Source: Clostridia bacterium (GTDB lineage: Bacteria; Bacillota; Peptococcia; Peptococcales; SKKY01). Taken from it: DNA of 9,496 nucleotides. The position numbers and the translations under genes are program-made. This document shows, piece by piece, positions 1 through 4,985 of this stretch. The DNA lies in NCBI GenBank assembly GCA_007123515.1, contig SKKY01000134.1:1-9496 (forward strand), in the 5' to 3' direction. Within the stretch, counting starts at the first letter, position 1; the number at the start of each line of letters is the position of its first letter. The notes beneath the pieces were generated by a model. That model saw nothing but the letters and a program-made list of their open reading frames with translations, made no database searches and was not told the DNA's origin.

Positions 1-49
1 AACTAACGCTTGTGGAGATTGTGTAAGACCTCAGCTAATGAGGCGGTAG
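1..49 (+). CDS. tnpB: TnpB-like RNA-guided nuclease, C-terminal fragment (cut by window edge)
   Basis: Only the last 15 codons and a TAG stop (47-49) are inside the window; the first whole codon begins at base 2. The peptide TNACGDCVRPQLMRR contains a CxxC pair followed by VRP, which resembles the end of the zinc-ribbon region and tail of TnpB proteins of IS200/IS605-type elements. The transposon-end hairpin directly downstream supports this reading. TnpB proteins are guide-RNA-directed DNA nucleases that help such elements persist. After the TAG the same frame stays open for another 25 codons to a TGA at 125-127, so the stop may be natural or may have shortened the tail; the tail is probably dispensable. 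Whether the rest of the gene is intact cannot be judged here. Confidence 0.6.
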   Translation, partial: TNACGDCVRPQLMRR

Positions 50-98
50 TCATTGAAACAAGAAGCCCCCACTTCTATAAGTGGTGGGAGTATGTCAC
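1..98 (+). mobile_element. Right end of an IS200/IS605-type (TnpB) element
   Basis: The segment joins the tnpB 3' end to a subterminal hairpin. Bases 69-74 (CCACTT) pair with 79-84 (AAGTGG) around a CTAT loop; after a bulged T at 85, CCC at 66-68 pairs with GGG at 86-88. The conserved-looking GGGAGTATGTCAC follows (86-98). A bulged hairpin close to the end and an AGAAGCCCCCAC...GTGGTGGGAGTATGTCAC style border are familiar from IS200/IS605 and IS1341-like elements, which lack terminal inverted repeats. The outer boundary near 98 is inferred from that resemblance; the left end and any tnpA lie outside the window. Confidence 0.6.
1..98 (+). ncRNA. Probable 3' portion of a TnpB omega/re guide RNA
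   Basis: In IS200/IS605 elements the guide RNA scaffold overlaps the tnpB 3' end and runs through the right-end hairpin, and the bases just outside the element act as guide. Here the scaffold part would include the bulged hairpin at 66-88 and GAGTATGTCAC at 88-98. The guide would begin at about 99 (TTAGAATAACACTCAAAA). The upstream start of the RNA is outside the window. This is inferred from the element type and hairpin; no transcript evidence is available, and the scaffold/guide border could be off by a few bases. Confidence 0.4.
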
Positions 99-133
99 TT
101 AGAATAACACTCAAAAGAAAGGGTTGATAACAG

Positions 134-277
134 GTGAAAAAATACGAATATTTGTGTGTTTCTATTATAGGCGCAGGAGAAACCACGACCAGGAAGTTAA
201 ATGAATATGGGCAAGAAGGCTGGGAACTTGTTAATGTTGCTTGGATTTGGCATTATTTTAAGAGAGATCTCAAATAG
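134..277 (+). CDS. Small DUF4177-like protein (47 aa)
   Basis: This short GTG-initiated frame encodes 47 residues beginning MKKYEYLCVS. The central NEYGQEGWELVNV (24-36) and the ending HYFKRDL (40-46) match the general pattern of DUF4177 proteins: an N-terminal KYEY strand, a LNxxGxEGWELV helix-strand motif, and an aromatic FKR strand at the end. The family function is unknown. AAAGG at 118-122, 11 bases before the GTG, can serve as the ribosome binding site. Only about 35 bases separate the start from the inferred end of the TnpB element, so transcription may come from within or through that element. The gene ends before a bidirectional terminator shared with the convergent phosphatase gene. 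The coding call rests on motif fit and intact frame; no catalytic residue can be named. Confidence 0.75.
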   Translation: MKKYEYLCVSIIGAGETTTRKLNEYGQEGWELVNVAWIWHYFKRDLK

Positions 278-305
278 CTGAGGTTTTAGGGAGTTCGGAG
301 ATAAT

Positions 306-351
306 AAAAGGACACGCCACTGACATTTTTGTCAATTTGTGTGTCCTTTTT
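306..351. terminator. Bidirectional intrinsic terminator between convergent genes
   Basis: AAAAGGACAC (306-315) pairs perfectly with GTGTCCTTTT (341-350), and an inner TGACA/TGTCA pair closes around a T-rich loop. The + strand copy runs into TTTTT and the - strand copy also ends in TTTT followed by ATTAT. It can therefore end both the DUF4177-like transcript and the sixA transcript, whose stop codon lies at 358-360, only 7 bases beyond. Confidence 0.85.
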
Positions 352-357
352 ACTTAT

Positions 358-861
358 CTATAATACCCGATATTCTTTTGGGAAATGATACAATAGGATC
401 TCTCCGCAATCTTTACTAATGTTTTTCCAGGAATCAGCATCAAGCTTAAGTCGGCACACTCCGGTTGTTTGCAGATTTAATAATTTTTTTTCAAAGGAAA
501 GATAGTTGATAACTTCAGTTAAGGCCGGATTATGAGCAATCACAAATACGTCATTCAAGTTATTATCAAAAGATCGGATAATGGTCAGCAATTCATGCCA
601 GTCAAATGTATAGAGGTAATCACGTCGGAAAACAATGGTGTCTGGATAATTCATGTCTTGATTGATTAGATCAAAGGTTTCAGAGGCTCTTATAGCATTG
701 CTAACAAAGATGCCATCCGGCTGTTCAATGTTTTTGATAACATTCTCAACCATCAATACGATATCGCGCTTACCACGATTTTTTAAAGGTCGTTCATAGT
801 CAGTCAGATCTTGTTCATCCCATGATGATTTAGCATGTCTAATAAATGTAATATATTTCAT
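358..861 (-). CDS. sixA: SixA-type phosphohistidine phosphatase (histidine phosphatase superfamily)
   Basis: The 167-residue protein begins MKYITFIRHAKSSW; R8 and H9 form the RHA version of the RHG signature that carries the phosphate-accepting histidine. RPLKNRG (24-30), SNAIRASET (54-62, with R58 in the phosphate pocket) and IAHNPAL (108-114, second histidine H110) complete the pattern of short SixA phosphatases, which are about 160 residues long. Family members remove phosphate from histidine in signalling or PTS-type proteins in the cytoplasm; the partner here is unknown. The start is fixed by the family N-terminus, because the RHA motif sits eight residues in. The gene stands alone on this strand, diverges from the lipoprotein gene, and shares a terminator with the DUF4177-like gene. 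Its translation start has an unusual hairpin leader, described separately. Confidence 0.9.
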   Translation of the reverse strand: MKYITFIRHAKSSWDEQDLTDYERPLKNRGKRDIVLMVENVIKNIEQPDGIFVSNAIRASETFDLINQDMNYPDTIVFRRDYLYTFDWHELLTIIRSFDNNLNDVFVIAHNPALTEVINYLSFEKKLLNLQTTGVCRLKLDADSWKNISKDCGEILLYHFPKEYRVL

Positions 862-894
862 AAAAATAGGAGAGTATTCTCCTGCACCCCCTTA
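862..894 (-). promoter_or_regulatory. sixA leader: strong Shine-Dalgarno separated from ATG by a perfect hairpin
   Basis: Read on the minus strand, TAAGGGGGTG (894 to 885) matches the 16S anti-Shine-Dalgarno over ten bases with one G-U wobble, but lies 23 bases before the ATG. In between is the perfect palindrome AGGAGAATACTCTCCT (883 to 868), with 6-bp arms and an ATAC loop. If it folds as a hairpin, the strong site is brought to an effective spacing of 7 bases from the start. The AGGAG inside the stem would be hidden when folded and sits about 17 bases from the ATG, too far for normal use. Folding is inferred. Confidence 0.5.
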
Positions 895-908
895 ATTAAT
901 AAAAAGTA

Positions 909-923
909 ATCTATATGATAGAT
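909..923. repeat. Short palindrome in the divergent sixA/lipoprotein intergenic region
   Basis: ATCTAT (909-914) and ATAGAT (918-923) form a 6-bp inverted repeat around ATG, in the AT-rich 156-base space between the divergent sixA and lipoprotein genes. It could be an operator for either gene, but a short AT-rich palindrome can arise by chance. I found no convincing -35/-10 pair for either gene in this interval. Confidence 0.2.
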
Positions 924-1017
924 ACCCATAAAAAAAATATATAAAAAGTTTTTTCATTGTTTAAAAAAATATGTTTAAATAGATGTAATTAAAAAAAATA
1001 AGAAAGAGGAGAATGTA

Positions 1018-1743
1018 ATGAAAAAGAAAATGATATTAATGGCACTGATTGTTATGAGTGTCTTTTTCGTAACAGCTTGCGGCGGTAACCAAAACATTAA
1101 TGAGGACGAGTTCGAAGACTACCAGCAATTACTATCGGAATATTATGAAGCCTACCAGGCCGGTGATTTTGATACGGCCATCGGTTACTTTACAAATGAT
1201 TTTGACTACGAAGAAAGCGGTCAGACCTATAAAGGAGAAGAAGTCTTACGTGCAGCGATAGATAAAAATCAGCACCTGCGTCACCGGTTTACTGTTAGAC
1301 ACATGGAAAATATGGGCAATGGGATTCTTGTGACACTTGATAATTCTTCCTATCTTTTAGATATTTCAGGCATTGATTCGTATGAAAGTCAGGAATTTTT
1401 TACATTTAAAAGAGATAAGATAGATAGTGTCACGGTAAAAATAGATGAAGACGATTATCTCTATATCACAAAAATGATAGAGGCAGACCCCAGAATAATC
1501 TTTTATGAATCAGACAACCAGATCATGATCGCTGAAGTTGCTGCTGATTCTGAAGCAGCAGAAAAAGGCTTAGAGCCTGAAGCAAGGCTACTGGCAATCG
1601 ACGATGTTCCCGTTTCTGAGTTTGAGCTTGGAGCTAACGAAGCCGTTTATAGAGTTGCGGGCATAAGAGATTCAGAAGTAACAATCACTGTAGAACAAAA
1701 CGAACAAGTTCTTGAAATGACCTTGCAAAGAAAATTAAGATAA
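1018..1743 (+). CDS. Lipoprotein with NTF2-like domain and C-terminal PDZ domain
   Basis: The 241-residue product has a type II signal peptide: charged KKK, a hydrophobic run at about 5-19, and the lipobox VTAC with the lipid-bearing cysteine at C21. It should be anchored to the outer face of the cell membrane. Residues about 36-152 look like an NTF2/SnoaL-type cone fold: LLSEYYEAYQAGDFDTAIGY is the typical first helix, followed by a KGEEVLRAAI helix and beta strands. Residues about 160-238 fit a PDZ domain: IMIAEVAADSEAAEKGLEP, then ARLLAIDDVPVS, a helix, and SEVTITVEQNEQVLEMTLQRK. No protease domain joins the PDZ, so a binding or scaffold role is more likely than proteolysis. GAGGAG lies 6 bases before the ATG. 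The gene is monocistronic, between the divergent sixA and its own terminator. The domain assignments are by pattern only and its function is unknown. Confidence 0.85.
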   Translation: MKKKMILMALIVMSVFFVTACGGNQNINEDEFEDYQQLLSEYYEAYQAGDFDTAIGYFTNDFDYEESGQTYKGEEVLRAAIDKNQHLRHRFTVRHMENMGNGILVTLDNSSYLLDISGIDSYESQEFFTFKRDKIDSVTVKIDEDDYLYITKMIEADPRIIFYESDNQIMIAEVAADSEAAEKGLEPEARLLAIDDVPVSEFELGANEAVYRVAGIRDSEVTITVEQNEQVLEMTLQRKLR

Positions 1744-1749
1744 TCAATC

Positions 1750-1783
1750 AAAAGAAACTCAACATTAGTTGGGTTTCTTTTTT
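1750..1783 (+). terminator. Intrinsic terminator after the lipoprotein gene
   Basis: AAAAGAAACTCAAC (1750-1763) pairs with GTTGGGTTTCTTTT (1768-1781) around an ATTA loop, with a single T-G wobble, and leads into a T run. It starts 6 bases after the lipoprotein stop codon and isolates that gene from the heme operon. Confidence 0.88.
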
Positions 1784-1791
1784 ACACTTTT

Positions 1792-1822
1792 TTGTAATTT
1801 TTCGGGGTGCTTATGATATAAT
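1792..1822 (+). promoter_or_regulatory. Extended -10 promoter for the ahb-fix operon
   Basis: TATAAT at 1817-1822 is a perfect -10 hexamer and is preceded by TGA at 1814-1816, giving the extended TGnTATAAT form. A weak -35 (TTGTAA, 1792-1797) lies 19 bases upstream; the extended -10 can compensate for that. Transcription would start near 1829, giving a leader of only about 29 bases before the TTG start of ahbC. No other good promoter was seen further down the run of genes. Confidence 0.65.
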
Positions 1823-1837
1823 AAAGTTTATTATCAT
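1813..1837. promoter_or_regulatory. Imperfect palindrome over the -10 box, candidate operator
   Basis: The left arm ATGATA (1813-1818) plus ATAAA (1821-1825), with TA at 1819-1820 unpaired, mirrors TTTAT (1827-1831) plus TATCAT (1832-1837) about a central G at 1826. The palindrome covers the -10 hexamer and the expected start point, the classic place for a repressor to block transcription. The outer TGATA/TATCA resembles Fur-type half sites, but the spacing is longer than a standard Fur box, so the regulator cannot be named. Confidence 0.4.
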
Positions 1838-1857
1838 TTAGGATGGGGGAGATATCA

Positions 1858-3036
1858 TTGATCAGTATCAGCCGTTTAGTCACCGAATGTGAACATTACG
1901 GAGATCAGTTGCGATACAGTGTACATTCAGCCGGCACCAAACACGGAGCCGTGGCTGATCATGGTCCGGTTGTCGTCTGGAACGTCACAAAAGCCTGCAA
2001 TTTAAAGTGCATTCATTGCTATGCTCAGGCTGAAAGTGGCCCCGCTGAAGGTGAGTTAACCACAGCGGAAGGCAAGGCATTAATTGATGACCTTGTTGAT
2101 TTTAAAGTGCCCGTCCTGTTAATATCAGGAGGCGAACCATTGATTCGGCCTGATATTTTTGAACTTGCAGAATATGCAATCAGCAAAGGAATGCGCGTTA
2201 CCATATCCACTAACGGGACGTTAATTACTCCGGAGGTTGCCAAGAAAATAAAAGACCTTGGAATCAGCTATGTTGGAATTAGCCTTGACGGCCTCGAAGA
2301 AACCAACAATAAATTCAGAGGGAATCAAAAAGCCTTTGATATGGCCTTAGAAGGAATCAGAAATTGTAGAGAAGTAGGCCAGAAGGTTGGTTTGCGTTTT
2401 ACGATAAATAAACATAATTATCAGGAAATTGATGGGATCTTTGATCTTATCGATAAAGAAGACATTCCCAGAGTTTGTTTTTATCATCTGGTGTATTCCG
2501 GAAGAGGCAAAGAGCTGGTTAATGAAGATATTTCTTATCAGCAAAAGCGCGAAGTAATCGATAAGATTGTTAATCATACTATTGATTTCTATGCTAAAGG
2601 TAATGGTAAGGAAGTCCTGACAGTAGATAATCACTGTGATGCAGTATATATTTATCTTAGATATCTTAAAAGAGATCCTGAAAAAGCAAAGAAAATCTAT
2701 GAATTAATCAGCCGTAATGGAGGCAACCGCTCCGGAATTGCAATTGGTGAGATTGACTGGCTCGGTAATGTTCATGCTGATCAATTTACCATGAATCACA
2801 CCTTCGGTAATATTAGGGAAACACCTTTTAGTCAGATCTGGAAAGAGGCAAAGCATCCGATTTTACAAGGTATGAAAGACAGAAAACCTTTGTTAAAAGG
2901 AAGATGTGCAGCTTGCCAATATTTGTCTTTATGTAACGGAAATTTCCGTCCCAGAGCAGAAGCCATTTTTGATGATTTCTGGATGGAAGATCCGGCATGT
3001 TATTTGACTGATCAAGAAATCGGCCTGAAGGAGTGA
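1858..3036 (+). CDS. ahbC: AhbC (NirJ1-type) radical SAM 12,18-didecarboxysiroheme deacetylase
   Basis: This radical SAM enzyme is expected to remove two acetate side chains from 12,18-didecarboxysiroheme to give Fe-coproporphyrin III in the siroheme-dependent heme pathway. CNLKCIHC (C47, C51, C54) is the SAM-cluster motif, followed by SGGEP (90-94). A C-terminal SPASM-like tail has C350, C353, C359 and C381, including the LCNGNFRPRA signature typical of NirJ-like proteins, and should hold a second iron-sulfur cluster. I chose TTG 1858 (392 aa): GGGGGAG lies 6 bases upstream, and MISISRL..YGDQLRY matches the usual NirJ1 N-terminus. An in-frame ATG at 1843 would add five residues but overlaps that binding site. 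First gene of the operon, 6 bases before ahbD. NirJ in heme d1 synthesis is the close alternative, but the ahbD/ahbA/ahbB neighbours favour heme. Confidence 0.9.
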   Translation: MISISRLVTECEHYGDQLRYSVHSAGTKHGAVADHGPVVVWNVTKACNLKCIHCYAQAESGPAEGELTTAEGKALIDDLVDFKVPVLLISGGEPLIRPDIFELAEYAISKGMRVTISTNGTLITPEVAKKIKDLGISYVGISLDGLEETNNKFRGNQKAFDMALEGIRNCREVGQKVGLRFTINKHNYQEIDGIFDLIDKEDIPRVCFYHLVYSGRGKELVNEDISYQQKREVIDKIVNHTIDFYAKGNGKEVLTVDNHCDAVYIYLRYLKRDPEKAKKIYELISRNGGNRSGIAIGEIDWLGNVHADQFTMNHTFGNIRETPFSQIWKEAKHPILQGMKDRKPLLKGRCAACQYLSLCNGNFRPRAEAIFDDFWMEDPACYLTDQEIGLKE

Positions 3037-3042
3037 GCCAAA

Positions 3043-4038
3043 ATGATTATATCCTGGAACAGTACTAATCAATGTAATATGTATTGCGATCATTGTTACC
3101 GTGAAAGCGGAGAGGCTTCTATCGGAGAATTGACGACGGAAGAAGCTAAAACACTAATTAATGAAATAAAGAAAGCCGGATTTATGATTATGATTTTCAG
3201 TGGCGGAGAGCCGCTGATGCGTCCAGATATCGTTGAGCTGATTGCTCATGCTTCAAAAGTCGGTCTAAGACCGGTGATCGGATCTAATGGAACACTTCTG
3301 ACCGAAACACTAGTTCGCCATTTAAAAGAAGCCGGAGCCTTAAGAATCGGGATCAGTCTAGATAGCCTGGATGTTGCTAAACATAATTCACTAAGAAAAT
3401 ATGATCAGGCATTTGAAGAGGCAGTTCGCGGGATGGACCTTTGTAATGAGGCCGGTCTCGAGTTTCAGATTCATACAACCGTTATGAAATGGAATCTAAA
3501 TGAGCTTGATGCCCTAACTGATTTTGCCGTTAACAAGGGAGCCAAAGCCCATCATATTTTCTTTTTGATTCCTACCGGCCGAGGCTTACAGATCGAAGGC
3601 GACATGCTAAGCGAATCCGAGTACGAAGAAGTACTTAACCAGATTCTCGAAAAACAAAAAACCGTACCGATTGAACTAAAACCAACTTGCGCGCCTCAGT
3701 TTATGAGAATTGCCAAAGAAAAAGATATAGAGATGAGATTTACTAAGGGTTGCATCGCCGGCAGTAGTTACTGTATCATTTCTCCAAAAGGAGATGTGCA
3801 GCCCTGTGCCTATTTTGACCTTCGTGTAGGTAACGTTAAGGAAACACCTTTTGATCAGATCTGGGCTCAGAGCGAAGTCTTTAAAAAGATGAGGACAGAG
3901 GAATACGAAGGAGGCTGCGGTATTTGCTCATATAAAAGCATTTGCGGTGGCTGCCGTGCCAGAGCCTATTATAATTATGATGGCGACTATATGGGCGAAG
4001 ATTCCTGGTGTATTATGAATAAAAGAGAGGCACAATAA
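3043..4038 (+). CDS. ahbD: AhbD (NirJ2-type) radical SAM heme synthase
   Basis: Expected to carry out the last step of the alternative pathway, the oxidative decarboxylation of two propionates of Fe-coproporphyrin III to vinyl groups, giving heme b. The 331-residue protein starts MIISWNSTNQCNMYCDHCYR, with the CxxxCxxC SAM cluster at C11, C15 and C18, and SGGEP at 53-57. The C-terminal SPASM region includes GCIAGSSYCIISPKG and QPCAYFD, then C292, C295, C301, C304 and C323 in a CGICSYKSICGGCRARAYY context, enough for at least one auxiliary [4Fe-4S] cluster. The AAGGAG at the end of ahbC provides its ribosome binding site. Its TAA overlaps the ATG of ahbA (TAATG), so the two are translationally coupled. 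AhbD needs an external electron donor and acceptor, which makes the downstream fix genes noteworthy. Confidence 0.9.
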   Translation: MIISWNSTNQCNMYCDHCYRESGEASIGELTTEEAKTLINEIKKAGFMIMIFSGGEPLMRPDIVELIAHASKVGLRPVIGSNGTLLTETLVRHLKEAGALRIGISLDSLDVAKHNSLRKYDQAFEEAVRGMDLCNEAGLEFQIHTTVMKWNLNELDALTDFAVNKGAKAHHIFFLIPTGRGLQIEGDMLSESEYEEVLNQILEKQKTVPIELKPTCAPQFMRIAKEKDIEMRFTKGCIAGSSYCIISPKGDVQPCAYFDLRVGNVKETPFDQIWAQSEVFKKMRTEEYEGGCGICSYKSICGGCRARAYYNYDGDYMGEDSWCIMNKREAQ

Positions 4039-4496
4039 TGGATCGTACAGATAAAAAATTATTGAATTTGATACAACATGACTTTCCGGTAACGCAGAGA
4101 CCATTTTCAGTAATAGGGGAAACACTTGGCCTTTCCGAAGAAGAAGTGATTGAAAGAATCCAAAAGCTTAAAGATGACAAACTGATCCGTCGAGTGGGTG
4201 GCGTTTTTTCCTCAAAAGAATTGGGATACACAAGTTTGCTTTGCGCTGTTAAGATACCGCCTGAAGAGATCGACCAGGCGGCAGAATTTTTAAACAACTA
4301 TCCGGGGATTACCCACAATTACGAAAGAAATCATGAATATAATCTTTGGTTTACTCTGATATCAGAAAGTACAGAGCAAAAAGACAGCATTATCAGAGAA
4401 ATACAAGAAGGAATTGGTTATCATGTAAACGAACTCCCTTCTTTAAAAACTTTTAAATTGCGAGCCGTATTTAAGATTCCCGGAGAGGAGAAATAA
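4038..4496 (+). CDS. ahbA: AhbA, siroheme decarboxylase subunit (Lrp/AsnC fold)
   Basis: AhbA with AhbB decarboxylates siroheme at C12 and C18 to didecarboxysiroheme, the first committed step towards heme in this pathway. The 152-residue protein has an Lrp/AsnC-like winged helix at the N-terminus (about 3-52, GLSEEEVIERIQKLKDDKLIRR) and a RAM-like ligand-binding domain. ITHNYERNHEYNLWFTLIS (91-109) is the AhbA/NirD-type signature, with H93 and Y95 in the conserved THNY element. Despite the DNA-binding-type fold, family members of this kind are enzymes; a regulatory side role cannot be excluded. The start overlaps the ahbD stop by one base, and the stop abuts the ahbB ATG with no gap, as expected for subunits made in equal amounts. 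Confidence 0.9.
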   Translation: MDRTDKKLLNLIQHDFPVTQRPFSVIGETLGLSEEEVIERIQKLKDDKLIRRVGGVFSSKELGYTSLLCAVKIPPEEIDQAAEFLNNYPGITHNYERNHEYNLWFTLISESTEQKDSIIREIQEGIGYHVNELPSLKTFKLRAVFKIPGEEK

Positions 4497-4964
4497 ATGT
4501 TATCAGATATTCAGAAGAACATTGTAAAAAAACTCCAGGAGGATCTGCCTATCACAAAAGAGCCCTTCAAACAGATCGCTGAAGAATTAGACGTTTCTGA
4601 AGAAATAATCCTCCAGAACATTAATTATCTTTTGGAAAAAGGCTATCTGCGACGGATCGGAGCTGTTCTGGCTCACCGCAGACTGGGTTTAAATTTTAAT
4701 CCAATGATCGTGATGGAAGTCGATCCGGCAGATATTGATGCTGTAGGAGAGCGAATTGCGCAAATCCCTGAGGTAACACATTGCTATAATCGTCCTCGTT
4801 TGGAAAACTTCCCCTATGATTTATTCGCTATGATTCACTGTAACTCTCAAGAAGAAGTGGATTCCCTGGTGAATAAAATAACGAGTGATGATAAAATAAA
4901 ATCATATCGGTTGTTGTTTAGCACAAAGGAATACAAAAAAACAAGCATGAAATATTTTCAGTAA
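4497..4964 (+). CDS. ahbB: AhbB, siroheme decarboxylase subunit (Lrp/AsnC fold)
   Basis: This is the partner of AhbA in siroheme decarboxylation. The 155-residue protein repeats the layout of AhbA: winged helix at about 4-53 ending YLRRIGAVLAHRRLG, then a RAM-like domain. THCYNR (94-99), FPYDLFAMIH (105-114) and the C-terminal LLFSTKEYKKTSMKYF (139-154) are the features that separate AhbB/NirL-type from AhbA/NirD-type subunits. GGAGAGGAG just before the ATG, within the ahbA end, is the ribosome binding site. A 21-base gap with a strong AAAGGAGG follows before fixA and contains no terminator-like hairpin, so the heme genes and fix genes probably share a transcript. Confidence 0.9.
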   Translation: MLSDIQKNIVKKLQEDLPITKEPFKQIAEELDVSEEIILQNINYLLEKGYLRRIGAVLAHRRLGLNFNPMIVMEVDPADIDAVGERIAQIPEVTHCYNRPRLENFPYDLFAMIHCNSQEEVDSLVNKITSDDKIKSYRLLFSTKEYKKTSMKYFQ

Positions 4965-4985
4965 AATTTAAAGGAGGATGTTCAG

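Noticed and set aside
47..49. TAG read as pyrrolysine in the tnpB tail
   Set aside because: No other in-frame TAG needs explaining in the window, and TAG is used as an ordinary stop by fixB and the DUF4177-like gene.
930..1000. Sigma-A promoter for the lipoprotein gene
   Set aside because: The stretch is so AT-rich that several poor -35/-10 pairs can be drawn and none stands out; a promoter must exist but I cannot place it.
1823..1857. Riboswitch in the leader of the heme operon
   Set aside because: The predicted leader is only about 29 bases from the likely start point to the TTG, too short for a known riboswitch.
2025..2634. Minus-strand open frames of 72 and 95 codons inside ahbC
   Set aside because: They lie opposite a strongly conserved radical SAM gene, have no ribosome binding site and resemble no known family; they are shadows of the coding frame.
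3928..4297. Two minus-strand frames over the ahbD/ahbA junction
   Set aside because: Both overlap well-supported genes on the opposite strand and show no family motif.
1858..4964. Heme d1 (nir) biosynthesis cluster
   Set aside because: The radical SAM and Lrp-type genes are related to nirJ and nirD/nirL, but nirS, nirF, nirN and nirE are absent, and an AhbD-type enzyme with both AhbA and AhbB fits heme b synthesis better.
4038..4964. Two Lrp/AsnC transcription regulators
   Set aside because: The winged-helix N-termini suggest this, but the THNY/THCYNR signatures and the place next to ahbC/ahbD identify siroheme decarboxylase subunits.
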